Shown one piece after another: positions 8,696 through 17,799 of a stretch of 35,171 bases of DNA. The notes under the pieces are model-generated. The model did not search any database and was not told the origin of the DNA. It saw only the letters and a program-made list of their open reading frames with translations. Numbering within the stretch: position 1 is the first letter of the stretch; each line of letters starts with the position of its first letter. Origin of the DNA: Planctomycetota bacterium (GTDB lineage: Bacteria > Planctomycetota > UBA1135 > UBA2386); the NCBI GenBank assembly GCA_029936315.1, contig JAPYTD010000005.1, positions 1 through 35,171 of the forward strand. Direction: 5' to 3'. The translations under genes and the position numbers were made by a program.

Positions 8696-8712
8696 CCGGT
8701 GGCAAGTGCCGG
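8696..8712. terminator. Weak hairpin between convergent genes
   Basis: CCGGT at 8696-8700 and GCCGG at 8708-8712 can form a 5-pair stem (one wobble pair) around a 7-base loop. It lies between the stops of the methyltransferase-like gene (plus) and the second permease (minus). No T-tract is present, so this is only a candidate two-way terminator. Confidence 0.3.
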
Positions 8713-8713
8713 G

Positions 8714-9964
8714 CTATTCGTAGCGCAGGGCTTCGACCGGATCGAGGCTCGCGGCTTTCCATGCCGGCCACAATCCGAAGAACAAGCCAACGCCACCGGA
8801 CCCCGCGAAGGCAAATGCGCGCGCCCACCATGGCGTCGCCGATGACAGGTCGGGCAACAGTAGCGCCGTCAGACTAAGCAGGCCTTCGGCGACCAGCAAA
8901 CCAAGCAAACCACCGATCGTGCAAAGCACGACAGCTTCGACCAGGAACTGACCGAGGATGTCACGCCGCCTGGCTCCGACCGCCTTGCGCAATCCGATCT
9001 CGCGGGTTCGTTCGCGAACCGACACCAACATGATGTTCATGACACCTACGCCACCGACCATGAACCCGACGGTCGACAACAAGAACATCACTGCCATGAC
9101 GGCAAACACGATGTCGTCAAAGGACTTGATCAGGCTGTCCGCCGTCGCCATCTCAAAGTTGTTCTCCTCGTTCCACCGCACGCGACGCCGGCGCCGTAGA
9201 ACCTGCGTGATCTCGCCCTTCGCCTCCTCAATCAAGCCAGACTTGCAGCGCACTGCGAGGAACACGTCATCGGCCGTCGGGTAGAAGCGCTGCACGGTTT
9301 CGTAGGGTGCCAGGAATGCTTTGTCATCCTCGTTCTCGCCGCCAAACGGCCCTTCCTTGCGCTTCTCGAGCGTGCCAATGACCTTGTAGACGCGACCGTC
9401 GATGAGCACATCCTTACCGACGGCGCCGCCGTTCGGAAACAGCGCTTCGTCCACCGAACTGCCGATCACCACCACCGCCGTGTTGTGACGGTTCTCCTGG
9501 CTGGTGAAGAAGCGGCCTTCCTTCAGCACTCGGTTGGCCACCTCGAGATCCTCGGGATAGACCCCCTTCAAATCGGGCGTGTCGATCTCCTGGTCGCGGA
9601 AGCTCGCACGGGTAAGGAAGGTTGGTGCGTCCAGAACCGGGGTCAGGATCTCTACGGAGGGACACAGGTCGCGCACGGCCCACGCGTCGTCGACGACGAT
9701 CGGTTTGCGCAGCCGCATCTCGCGCGACAGCCGACCGAGGTTCACGAACGGCCGATGGTGCACATAGATGTTGTTGGTACCGAACTGCTCAACCTGGTCG
9801 ACAACGGATTGCCGAAAGCCATTGAGGATTGACGCCACCATCACCACCAGCAGCACGCCGATGAAGATGCCCAACACGGTCAAGCATGACCGGAAGCGGT
9901 TGCTCATCAGGGTCTCGAAGGCGAGCCGCGTGTTTTCCCAGGCTGATTGTAGCGCGCGTGGCAT
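8714..9964 (-). CDS. MacB/FtsX-type ABC transporter permease (second of a tandem pair)
   Basis: A 416-residue inner-membrane protein starting at ATG 9964, two bases after the stop of its paralogue. It has the MacB-type layout: one N-terminal helix (CLTVLGIFIGVLLVVMVASI), a large periplasmic domain of about 220 residues, and three C-terminal helices. The family signature MLVSVRERTREIGLRKAVGA lies after the second helix. Such permeases transmit ATPase motion across the membrane to a periplasmic adaptor rather than forming a classic channel. With the adjoining permease, ATPase and adaptor it forms a MacAB-like export or lipoprotein-handling machine. Substrate unknown. Confidence 0.88.
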   Translation of the reverse strand: MPRALQSAWENTRLAFETLMSNRFRSCLTVLGIFIGVLLVVMVASILNGFRQSVVDQVEQFGTNNIYVHHRPFVNLGRLSREMRLRKPIVVDDAWAVRDLCPSVEILTPVLDAPTFLTRASFRDQEIDTPDLKGVYPEDLEVANRVLKEGRFFTSQENRHNTAVVVIGSSVDEALFPNGGAVGKDVLIDGRVYKVIGTLEKRKEGPFGGENEDDKAFLAPYETVQRFYPTADDVFLAVRCKSGLIEEAKGEITQVLRRRRRVRWNEENNFEMATADSLIKSFDDIVFAVMAVMFLLSTVGFMVGGVGVMNIMLVSVRERTREIGLRKAVGARRRDILGQFLVEAVVLCTIGGLLGLLVAEGLLSLTALLLPDLSSATPWWARAFAFAGSGGVGLFFGLWPAWKAASLDPVEALRYE

Positions 9965-9966
9965 GG

Positions 9967-11187
9967 CTATTCGGTTCGCAACGCCTCAATTGGATCCAGC
10001 CTCGCTGCGCGCTTGGCCGGATGAATACCAAAGAACACGCCGATGCTGGTGCACACCAAGAACGCCACCCACGGTGCCCAAGCAGGGAACTGTGCCGGCA
10101 GTGGCGTGTAGGTCGCCAACAACTCGGCCGCACCGAACGCGATCGCAATGCCGATCGCACCACCGATGCACGACAGCAGCACCGCCTCAATCAAGAACTG
10201 CTGCACGATGTCCCGCTGACGAGCGCCGACAGCCTTGCGCACGCCGATCTCGCGAGTGCGTTCGATCACCGACACCAACATGATGTTCATGATCACCACG
10301 CCACCGACGACCAGTGAGATTCCGACGACGAACAGCGCGATGCTGAAGATCGTCTGCGTCATGCTCTTCCACAGGTTGTTGATGCCCTCGGAGGTCAAGA
10401 TGTCGAAGTCATCTTCTTGGCCCGGACGTAGGTGATGGCGGGCGCGCAACACGGCGCGCACTTCGTCCATCGTGTAGTCCATATTCGACGAATCCGCCGT
10501 TTGCACGCTGATGCGCAGCGAACGGGTCGTGCCATACAGCTTGCGATGCAGGCTGTAGGGGATCTTGACGAAGTTGTCCTGCGAGAAGCCCATGAAGGCG
10601 CCCTTCTTCTCGGCGACCCCCACCACGCGCACCGGCGTGCCCTTGATGCGGAGTTCTTTGCCAATCGGATCGACGCCGGCGAACAGTTGCTCGGCGACGT
10701 CATTGCCGATGAAGGCAACCGGCACCGCACGCTCATCTTCGAACGGCAACAGGATGCGTCCGTCGGCGACATCGAACGGCTCGATCTCGAGGATGGCCGG
10801 CGTCACGCCACTGACTTCGACACCGAGCAGTTCGTTGCCACGGCGCTTCAAGTCCGCCGTCGAACGCACCTGCCACGCGACTGTCTTGGCGCTGCTGCAG
10901 CGGTCACGGATCGCATGGGCGTCTTCGCGCCGCAGTCGACGATTGCGGCGAATGGCGTCGAGGAAGTCCTGCCGGTTGGTGATGATGCCAAAGCGCTGCA
11001 CGGTGAAGACGCCCTGGCCAAGATCGGAGAGCTTCTCTTCGACGTACTTATTGAGCCCCTGGATCACCGCGGCCGTCGAAACAATCGACGCGATCCCGAT
11101 GATGACCCCGAGCAGCGTCAAGAACGAGCGCAGGCGGTTCGCCCAAATCGATTCGACCGCGAGCCGTGTCGCCTCGATGACGTTCAC
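9967..11187 (-). CDS. MacB/FtsX-type ABC transporter permease (first of a tandem pair)
   Basis: A 406-residue paralogue of the following gene with the same layout: N-terminal helix ([17 protein letters not shown]), periplasmic MacB-like core domain, and three C-terminal helices with [20 protein letters not shown]. It starts at GTG 11187 and overlaps the ATPase stop by four bases (GTGA), implying translational coupling. Two different permease genes with a single ATPase suggest a heterodimeric transporter, unlike E. coli MacB, where ATPase and permease are one homodimeric chain. Confidence 0.88.
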   Translation of the reverse strand: MNVIEATRLAVESIWANRLRSFLTLLGVIIGIASIVSTAAVIQGLNKYVEEKLSDLGQGVFTVQRFGIITNRQDFLDAIRRNRRLRREDAHAIRDRCSSAKTVAWQVRSTADLKRRGNELLGVEVSGVTPAILEIEPFDVADGRILLPFEDERAVPVAFIGNDVAEQLFAGVDPIGKELRIKGTPVRVVGVAEKKGAFMGFSQDNFVKIPYSLHRKLYGTTRSLRISVQTADSSNMDYTMDEVRAVLRARHHLRPGQEDDFDILTSEGINNLWKSMTQTIFSIALFVVGISLVVGGVVIMNIMLVSVIERTREIGVRKAVGARQRDIVQQFLIEAVLLSCIGGAIGIAIAFGAAELLATYTPLPAQFPAWAPWVAFLVCTSIGVFFGIHPAKRAARLDPIEALRTE

Positions 11188-11900
11188 GTCGCGCTGGTCT
11201 CCGTGGTTGCCACTGTATTGGGACCATCGCTGGCTACCACACCGTCGCGGATCGTCACGATGCGCTGGGCGTGATCGGCAATCTCGCGTTCGTGCGTAAC
11301 GACGATGATCGTATTGCCCGCTTCGGACAACCGCTGGAACAGCGCCATGATCTCCTTGGACGTCGTGCTGTCGAGGTTGCCGGTCGGCTCATCGGCAAGC
11401 AATAGCGCGGGCCGTGTCACCAACGCGCGGGCGATGCTGACGCGTTGCATCTGACCACCCGACAGCTGATTCGGCCTGTGATCCATGCGGTCTTCCAGGT
11501 CGACTTCACGCAGAGCAACCGCGGCGCGCTCCTTGCGATCACGCGGTTTGATCCCGCCGTAGATCAACGGCAGTTCGACATTGCGCAAGGCTGTCGCGCG
11601 CGCCAACAAGTTGAACGACTGGAACACGAAGCCAATGTCCTTGTTGCGGATGCGCGCCAATTCGTGCTCCGGCAGCTTCGCGACCGACGTGCCGTTGAGT
11701 TCGTACTCGCCTTCGGTCGGTGTATCGAGGCAACCAATCAGGTTCATCAGGGTCGACTTGCCCGAACCCGACGGCCCCATGATCGCCACGTATTCGCCGC
11801 GCTCGATGGTCAGGTCGATGCCGCGTAAGGCCCGCACAATCGTCTGGCCCATCGAGAACGAACGGGTCAGACCCTTGGTGCGAATGACAGGTTCGGTCAT
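11184..11900 (-). CDS. MacB/LolD-type ABC transporter ATPase
   Basis: A 238-residue ATPase starting at ATG 11900, chosen over the longer upstream frame because AGGAG lies about eight bases before it. It has Walker [10 protein letters not shown], the Q-loop region [21 protein letters not shown], signature [15 protein letters not shown], Walker [13 protein letters not shown] and the switch His in VTHE. The length and the NLD after Walker B match the LolD/MacB/FtsE branch. It powers the two permeases downstream; the adaptor gene stop lies 10 bases upstream. Confidence 0.93.
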   Translation of the reverse strand: MTEPVIRTKGLTRSFSMGQTIVRALRGIDLTIERGEYVAIMGPSGSGKSTLMNLIGCLDTPTEGEYELNGTSVAKLPEHELARIRNKDIGFVFQSFNLLARATALRNVELPLIYGGIKPRDRKERAAVALREVDLEDRMDHRPNQLSGGQMQRVSIARALVTRPALLLADEPTGNLDSTTSKEIMALFQRLSEAGNTIIVVTHEREIADHAQRIVTIRDGVVASDGPNTVATTETSAT

Positions 11901-11910
11901 GGAGTAGCTC

Positions 11911-13365
11911 CTACAAACGACGAACGGCGATAGCAGAAGCCTGCTTCTTCTCGTCGATCTCGACCCGATCCCACTCACTGAGTCTCCTCAGCTCTTTGTA
12001 CGGTCCGATGATGACCTCTTCGCCATCCTTGAGTCCGTGCAACACTTCGATGTCCATGTCGCCGGTGATGCCAGTCTTGACCGGACGGAAGCGCGCATAG
12101 CCATTGACGAGCAGGAACACGCCTTCAATTTCGTGCATCTTCGTGCGCGAGATTGTCGTTTCAGCGGCGTAGACCGCCTCGCCTTCGACCGGCTTGTCGG
12201 GCACCTTGACCTTGCCGGCGTCATCGCGCTCGCGATCACGCATCGTCAGCGCCTGCAACGGCAACACCAGACAATCCGAGCGCGTGGCAGTTTCGATTTC
12301 GGCGGTTGCCGTGAAGCCTGGACGCAGTTCTTCGGGCGGTGCGTGCAACCGCACGACGACCTTGAACTCTTTGCCCTTCTGCGCGTCGCTGCTCAGAATC
12401 GGACTCTGACCTATCTCGGTAACGACGCCAATCATCTCAAGGCCGCGGATCGCGTCCACCTCGACGACGGCCGTCGCGCCGATCTTGACGGACACGATGT
12501 CCGCTTCGTCGACTTCGATTTGGGCTTCGATCACCGACATGTCGGCAATCGTCATCAAGGTCGCAACCGGGCTGCTCTGGATACCGGGAACAGCTCGCTC
12601 GCCCTTTTCGACGTTGCATGCGGTAACCAAGCCGGACAGTGGCGACCGCAATATGGTCTTGCTCGCGATGTCTCTGGTGCGCGCCAGCAAGGCCCTTTGT
12701 GCTTCGAGTCTTCGGTCGGACGCGTCCTTCACGGCTTTTGCTGCATCGACTCGCGTGACTGCCGCCCGCAGGTTGGCCGCCGCCTGCTTGATGCGCGCCT
12801 TGGCGAACTCCCAGCGCTGCTCGCCAAGGCGCGCCTCAGCCGCTGAGACCTCGTATGCCTCGCGACCGATCAGGCCACTGTCGAACATCTCCTGCTTGCG
12901 CCTAAACGAGGACGCCGATCGCTCTTTGGATGTCTGCGACTGCAGCGATTCGACCTTGGCGTTGGCGAGCGCAGTCTCTTCCGCGGCTTGATTGGCCTCG
13001 GCCGTCGCCACTCCGACTTCGGCGCTGCGTGCATCGGCTTCACTCGCACCGACCTGGGCGCTCGCCGAATCAACCTCAGCCTGCAACTGCAAGTCTTCCA
13101 GCCGGAGGAGCACGTCACCCTCTTTGACCTCATCGCCTTCCTTGACATGGACTTCGATGATGACACCCGCGACCTCAGCCTGGATGTCGACGAACTCCTT
13201 CGCCTTGATCTCACCAGTCGCCTTCACGACCGAGCGCAGCATCGGCAATCTCACGACCTTGGCGACAAACACCTCGGTCGGATCTTCCGGCTGCATGGAC
13301 TTCCAAACGCCACCACCGACAGCGGCGACAAGGAGAACGAGAACAACTTGGGACGAGCGTTTCAT
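11911..13365 (-). CDS. Periplasmic adaptor (membrane fusion protein) of the MacAB-like exporter
   Basis: A 484-residue HlyD/MacA-type adaptor. ATG 13365 is chosen because an N-terminal membrane anchor follows ([15 protein letters not shown]); the upstream extension of the frame is low-complexity and unlike protein. A split lipoyl-like domain begins with [20 protein letters not shown] near 65. It is followed by a long Ala/Glu/Lys-rich coiled coil (about 90-230) and closes with [20 protein letters not shown] near 250. Beta-barrel and membrane-proximal domains make up the rest, with a charged insert ([17 protein letters not shown]) near 385. It should bridge the ABC permeases to an outer-membrane channel, but no TolC gene is adjacent. 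Confidence 0.87.
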   Translation of the reverse strand: MKRSSQVVLVLLVAAVGGGVWKSMQPEDPTEVFVAKVVRLPMLRSVVKATGEIKAKEFVDIQAEVAGVIIEVHVKEGDEVKEGDVLLRLEDLQLQAEVDSASAQVGASEADARSAEVGVATAEANQAAEETALANAKVESLQSQTSKERSASSFRRKQEMFDSGLIGREAYEVSAAEARLGEQRWEFAKARIKQAAANLRAAVTRVDAAKAVKDASDRRLEAQRALLARTRDIASKTILRSPLSGLVTACNVEKGERAVPGIQSSPVATLMTIADMSVIEAQIEVDEADIVSVKIGATAVVEVDAIRGLEMIGVVTEIGQSPILSSDAQKGKEFKVVVRLHAPPEELRPGFTATAEIETATRSDCLVLPLQALTMRDRERDDAGKVKVPDKPVEGEAVYAAETTISRTKMHEIEGVFLLVNGYARFRPVKTGITGDMDIEVLHGLKDGEEVIIGPYKELRRLSEWDRVEIDEKKQASAIAVRRL

Positions 13366-13651
13366 GCGGGGCGAAGCACAGGTTGCGGGCCGCAGCGGCC
13401 AACCGCAAGGGGGGAATCGACGCGCTCCAGTGGCCTGGTCGGGTGCTATTCCGCCGCAGCAACCGGATTTAGCCAGCGGCCACAAGCCAACTACGCCCAG
13501 ATCCCCTTGCAATGGGGCAGCCCGCCGCCCAGCCCTGATCCATGGGTCTTCTCCGAGGTGACCGGATGCAATGCTCACATCGCGTGAGATCGCTCAGCGA
13601 ACGAACGGATCCGAATAGTATCGCTGAGGCCACGAACCCGCCCGAGCGTGG
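13366..13651. other. Non-coding upstream region of the export operon
   Basis: About 290 bases between the exporter operon start and the hairpin after the patatin gene. It is GC-rich, with small palindromes (GGCCGCAGCGGCC near 13397, CCCCTTGCAATGGGG near 13504, CTCAC/GTGAG near 13575-13589). The operon promoter should be here. On the minus strand TACTAT near 13616-13621 is a possible -10 box, but no convincing -35 was found. No gene is supported. Confidence 0.4.
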
Positions 13652-13671
13652 CAAAGCCGCCTAGCGGTTTG
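13652..13671 (-). terminator. Hairpin downstream of the patatin-ferredoxin gene
   Basis: On the minus strand CAAACCGC and GCGGCTTTG pair around a TAG loop, with one bulged C. It begins 15 bases after the stop codon at 13686. No long T-tract follows, so termination is plausible but unproven. Confidence 0.4.
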
Positions 13672-13685
13672 GCAGCTGGCCTCAG

Positions 13686-14876
13686 CTACAGGTTGCGCAA
13701 CGTGATCGCGCCAGTCGGGCAGTTGCGTTCGCAAGCCATGTCGCGAGTGCATTCGTAGTTGTGCAGTTTGCGCACGACGTCGCCGAGCGGCACCGAAGCG
13801 TAGCCTTGCGTCGCACAGGTCGCAGCGCAGATGCCGCAGTGGATGCAGGCGTTCATGTCGACATCCAGTTGCACGTGGTCGCGCGGCGCTGACACCATGC
13901 GGTCTTCTTCGGCGACGACTTCAGGATCGCACAGATAGCGCGTCAGCGGATGCGTCGTCAGAGCCTCGATGGCTTCGCGCTCGCCAATGCCCACGACTTC
14001 GTTGACGTTCGGCATGTCGAGCAGCGGCAGGTGCGAAACCTTCGGCTTGATCAACACGGTCTTATCATCAACGAAGCGGTGCAGGTTGTTCTCGTTGAGA
14101 GCCAACCCCATGACCTCGTAGGTCTGGAACAGAATGTGCGGCAACGTCGCGCGGTATGGCGTCGCTTTGTGCAGGTCGCGGTGCGACAGGTCGACAGCAA
14201 TTACCAAATCCGCTTCGCGCGCCCTCGCGATGCGCAGCGCCAACGTCTCGGTCATGCCGCCATCGATGTAGTGGTCACCATCGATCTCAGCAGGTTCAAA
14301 GATCGTCGGCAGGCAGGCACTCGCGTAAACGGCGTCGGCGACGTTCATCGACTTCGAACCGGGCAGCCCGAAGAACCTGGTCGTGCCATCCGTCAATGAC
14401 AGCGCGTTGCAGTAGAACGGCTTCGCCAGTTCTTCAAAGGTGGCCTGCGGGATCCACTCACGCAGCAGTGCTTTGAACGCCTTTCCTTTGTAGACCGATG
14501 CGTGGCGGTAGCCGCGCGTGAAGAACTTGACGAGGTTGAGCCGGAAGTAGTCCTTCAACGACACCTCTTCGGCAGCCTCTTCCATGCGGTAGCTATCAGC
14601 GCCACCGGCCAGCAAGCCGCCCATCACCGCTCCCATGCTCGTGCCGACGATCTCGTCGATGTGCAAACCAAGGCGCTCGATCGCGCGCACGATGCCGATG
14701 TGGCAAAAGCCACGCATCCCGCCACCACCGAGCACAAGCACGGTTCGACGTGGTTTTTGGCGGGCAGAACCGGTTGCTATGGACCCTACCGAACTGGGGT
14801 TCAAGCCATGATCCCCCACCTCGCCGTTCGACGAGTCGTTTCGGGGGCTTTCCGGACGTGGATCTATTTTGCTCAC
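13686..14876 (-). CDS. Patatin-like phospholipase fused to a C-terminal two-cluster ferredoxin domain
   Basis: About 396 residues if started at GTG 14876; GTG 14819 is another option, neither has a clear ribosome site, and the frame is open upstream. The patatin domain (about 43-300) has the oxyanion motif GGGGMRG (50-56), nucleophile GTSMG (Ser 80) and catalytic Asp in DGG (205), so the Ser-Asp dyad is intact. The last 60 residues form a bacterial ferredoxin fold. Motif one is complete (Cys 344, 347, 350, 354). Motif two reads C-x2-D-x2-C-x3-CP (Cys 376, Asp 379, Cys 382, Cys 386), with Asp in place of the second Cys. Patatins hydrolyse acyl esters of lipids. It is divergent from a beta-oxidation operon, which suggests it may release fatty acids for that pathway. 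Confidence 0.82.
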   Translation of the reverse strand: MSKIDPRPESPRNDSSNGEVGDHGLNPSSVGSIATGSARQKPRRTVLVLGGGGMRGFCHIGIVRAIERLGLHIDEIVGTSMGAVMGGLLAGGADSYRMEEAAEEVSLKDYFRLNLVKFFTRGYRHASVYKGKAFKALLREWIPQATFEELAKPFYCNALSLTDGTTRFFGLPGSKSMNVADAVYASACLPTIFEPAEIDGDHYIDGGMTETLALRIARAREADLVIAVDLSHRDLHKATPYRATLPHILFQTYEVMGLALNENNLHRFVDDKTVLIKPKVSHLPLLDMPNVNEVVGIGEREAIEALTTHPLTRYLCDPEVVAEEDRMVSAPRDHVQLDVDMNACIHCGICAATCATQGYASVPLGDVVRKLHNYECTRDMACERNCPTGAITLRNL

Positions 14877-15016
14877 GAGTGTGCTGAGGGCGCCATGCGA
14901 CGGACAGGTAGTGCTCCGCCCATTATCTAGATCGGTTCTTGCAAGAGGTTGCCTGAAGGGCGCAACCCGCGCCGGTCGAAGACTAGTACAGACAACAGGG
15001 AGGATAACTAGTTCCG

Positions 15017-16501
15017 ATGACCGCTTGGCAACGAATGCAGCGCCTGCCGCGCAGCGAACAACGCGCGGCACAGGACGCGCTCTTACAGCGCTACGTGCGC
15101 GAATATCTCTACCCCTTCTCGCCTTACTACCGGGCGTTGTTCGACGACAACGGTATCAGGCCAGAACAGATCAAGACGGCCGACGACCTGCGCAGGATCC
15201 CTCTGTCGAGCAAGCAGGACCTGCTGCCGACGGACGACGATCCGCAGCGGTTCAAGCAGTTCATCCTGCAGCCCGATCCCGCCTCGATCAAAAAAGCGTG
15301 GCCGCTCAAGAAGAAGCTGCCGCTGCTGTGGCAAAAGTGGACACAAGGTGCGAATGCCGTCAGGCAGCGCGTGCGCAGCGAATTTGCGCCGTGCTTCATG
15401 ACCTTCACGACCGGCCGCTCGGCCGAGCCCGTGCCGTTCTTCTACTCGCCACACGACATCCAAAACCTTCACGACACCGGAGCGCGGCTGGTGGATGTAA
15501 TGGGCCTCGACCCCGATTACCGGATCGCCAACGTCTTCCCGTATGCACCGCACCTAGCGTTCTGGCAGGTGTTCTTCGCAGGCCAGGCCACCGGCATGAT
15601 GGCCCTGTCGACCGGCGGTGGCAAAGTCATGGGCTCAAGCGGCGACCTGCGCGCAATCTCGCGACTGCGGGCAGATGCATTGATCGGCGTCCCCGGTTAC
15701 GTCTACCACCTGCTTCGTCGCGCCGTCAGCGAAGGCCTTGACCTGTCCTCGATCCGCTGCGTCGTGCTCGGCGCCGAACGCGTACCGCCCAGTTTGAAGG
15801 GCAAGATCGTGCAATTGCTCGCCGCAGCCGGCGCCAACGACGTGCGCGTTTTTGGCACCTATGGGTTCACCGAAGCACGCATGGCATTTGCCGAGTGCCC
15901 GACCAAGGACAACGAATACACCGGCTACCACCTGTACCCGGACCTCGCAATCTTCGAAGTCATCGACCCCAAGACGGGCGAAGTGCTGCCAGATGGCGAA
16001 GATGGCGAACTGGTGTTCACGCCCCTGCAAGCGCGCGCCAGCACCGTGTTCCGCTACCGCACCGGTGATCGTGTCCGCGGTGGCTTGCAATACGAGCCGT
16101 GCCCACACTGCGGCCGGACGGTGCCACGCATCAGCAGTGACCTGACGCGTGAGTCGAGCCTCAAGGACCTGCAATTGCTGAAGGTCAAGGGCACCCTGGT
16201 CAACCTCGAAGACGCAGCGATGCTGCTCGGCGGCATGGACGAAGTCGAAGAGTGGCAGATCGAGCTTCGCAAGAAGGATGACGACCCGCATGAAGTCGAC
16301 GAGATGGTCGTGCACCTGTCGGTCAAGTCCGGCGCCTGCGAAGACGTCGCGGCTAAACGCGTGCAGGAACTGTTCAAGAGTCGCCTGGAGATCTCACCAA
16401 ACCGAGTCGAGTTCTACGGGCTCGAATCCATGCTGAACAAGATTGGCATGGAAACGGAGATGAAGGAGAAGCGGTTCCTCGACGCGAGGCCGCAGGTATG
16501 A
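15017..16501 (+). CDS. Phenylacetate-CoA ligase-like AMP-forming acyl-CoA synthetase
   Basis: A 494-residue member of the ANL adenylation superfamily, closest in style to PaaK. The N-terminal pattern YYRALFDDNGIRPEQIKT followed by LRRIPLSSKQDLL is typical. A phosphate-binding loop variant FTTGRSAEPVPFFYS lies near 132, FGTYGFTEARMAF near 280, and a PaaK-like EPCPHCGRTVPRI near 359, where the Cys pair may bind zinc. KVKGTLVNLEDA near 392 opens the mobile C-terminal lid. It should activate a carboxylic acid to its CoA thioester; the acid is unknown, but the following genes point to fatty or aromatic-side-chain acids. AGGGAGG lies about 13 bases before the ATG. Its stop overlaps the thiolase start (ATGA). 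Confidence 0.78.
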   Translation: MTAWQRMQRLPRSEQRAAQDALLQRYVREYLYPFSPYYRALFDDNGIRPEQIKTADDLRRIPLSSKQDLLPTDDDPQRFKQFILQPDPASIKKAWPLKKKLPLLWQKWTQGANAVRQRVRSEFAPCFMTFTTGRSAEPVPFFYSPHDIQNLHDTGARLVDVMGLDPDYRIANVFPYAPHLAFWQVFFAGQATGMMALSTGGGKVMGSSGDLRAISRLRADALIGVPGYVYHLLRRAVSEGLDLSSIRCVVLGAERVPPSLKGKIVQLLAAAGANDVRVFGTYGFTEARMAFAECPTKDNEYTGYHLYPDLAIFEVIDPKTGEVLPDGEDGELVFTPLQARASTVFRYRTGDRVRGGLQYEPCPHCGRTVPRISSDLTRESSLKDLQLLKVKGTLVNLEDAAMLLGGMDEVEEWQIELRKKDDDPHEVDEMVVHLSVKSGACEDVAAKRVQELFKSRLEISPNRVEFYGLESMLNKIGMETEMKEKRFLDARPQV

Positions 16502-17799
16502 GCAATAGTCGCAACCGCAGCATGGCGATCATCGCCGGTGTGCGCACCCCGTTCTGCAAGGTCGGTGGCGCGCTCAAGGGTGCTGCTGCCGCGGATCTCG
16601 CCACCCACGCATTCCGCGAACTACTCGACCAGACCAAGATCCGCCGCGAGGACATCGACGAGGTCATCCTTGGCTGCGCCGGCCCGGATGCCCGCGAAGC
16701 CAACGTGGCACGCGTCGCGGCCCTGCGCGCTGGACTGCCCGAATCGACTCCAGCCGTGACCATCATGCGCAATTGCGCGTCCGGCATGGAAGCCATCGCG
16801 ACCGCCAAGCAGAAGCTGTGCGCGGACGAAGGCGAGGTGTTTCTAGTCGGCGGTGCCGAGTCGATGAGCAACTTCCCGCTGATGATGGGCCCGCAACTGG
16901 TGCGCTTCTTCACACGGCTCAACAAAGCTCGCTCGCTACCGCAACGACTGAGTGCGCTGATGAGTTTCCGCCCGAGTGCGCTGAAACCGCGCATCGCGAT
17001 CATGGAAGGCCTCACTGATCCGACCACGGGGTTGATGATGGGCAACACGGCTGAACTCGTGGCGCAGCGATTTGGCATCGACCGCGCAGCGATGGATGCC
17101 TACGCGCTGCAGAGCCATCAACGCGCTGCCGCCGCCAACGCCGCCAACCGTTTCTCACGCGAGATCGCGCCGGTCATCGCACCACCGACATTCCGATCGG
17201 CAATCGCCGCCGATGACGGCATCCGCACCGAGCAGACCATCGAAGCCCTGCAAAAGCTGCGACCGATCTTCGACAAGCGAGAAGGCGACATCACCGTCGG
17301 CAACAGCTGTCAAGTGACCGACGGCGCCTCGGCGCTGCTCGTCACCTCGCTCGCCAAGGCCAAGAATCTCGGCCTTGAGCCACTCGCGATCGTGCGATCC
17401 ACGGCAACCGCGGCACTGCCGCCGGCAACCATGGGACTAGGCCCAGTGCACGCAACTCCGCTCGCGCTCGATCGCGCCGGCATCACCATGCACGACCTCG
17501 ACGTCGTCGAACTGAACGAAGCGTTTGCTGCGCAAGTGCTCGGCTGTATTGAAGCCTTCGCGGATGACGACTACTGCCGCAACGTGGTCGGCCTCGAAGC
17601 GGCCCTTGGCCAACTCGATGCCAGCAAGGTCAACGTCAATGGTGGCGCCATCGCACTCGGCCACCCAATCGCCGCCACCGGCGCTCGCCTCGTATTGACG
17701 CTTGCGCACGAACTGCGCCAGCAAGGTGCGCGCTACGGCCTCGCGACCCTCTGCATCGGTGGCGGCCAAGGCCAAGCCATCGTGTTGGAGGCAGCATGA
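16498..17799 (+). CDS. fadI: Acetyl-CoA acyltransferase (3-ketoacyl-CoA thiolase)
   Basis: A 433-residue thiolase, the length of FadI-type beta-subunits. The nucleophilic Cys lies in NCASGME (Cys 93), the catalytic His in GHPIAATG (His 389) and the second acid/base Cys in LCIGGGQG (Cys 419), so all three residues are present. It cleaves 3-ketoacyl-CoA with CoA to release acetyl-CoA. It overlaps both neighbours by ATGA, so the three genes are probably translated in step. The order thiolase then multifunctional alpha-subunit matches E. coli fadI-fadJ. FadI rather than FadA is chosen on length and order; exact chain-length preference is not visible. Confidence 0.85.
   Translation: MSNSRNRSMAIIAGVRTPFCKVGGALKGAAAADLATHAFRELLDQTKIRREDIDEVILGCAGPDAREANVARVAALRAGLPESTPAVTIMRNCASGMEAIATAKQKLCADEGEVFLVGGAESMSNFPLMMGPQLVRFFTRLNKARSLPQRLSALMSFRPSALKPRIAIMEGLTDPTTGLMMGNTAELVAQRFGIDRAAMDAYALQSHQRAAAANAANRFSREIAPVIAPPTFRSAIAADDGIRTEQTIEALQKLRPIFDKREGDITVGNSCQVTDGASALLVTSLAKAKNLGLEPLAIVRSTATAALPPATMGLGPVHATPLALDRAGITMHDLDVVELNEAFAAQVLGCIEAFADDDYCRNVVGLEAALGQLDASKVNVNGGAIALGHPIAATGARLVLTLAHELRQQGARYGLATLCIGGGQGQAIVLEAA

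Noticed and set aside
13366..13578. Upstream extension of the exporter adaptor
   Set aside because: The extra 71 residues are Pro/Gly/Ala/Arg-rich and precede a clear membrane anchor starting at 13365.
14877..15071. Upstream extension of the patatin-ferredoxin gene into the ligase start
   Set aside because: It would overlap the divergent ligase coding region and has no domain-like content; the start is set later, though its exact place is uncertain.
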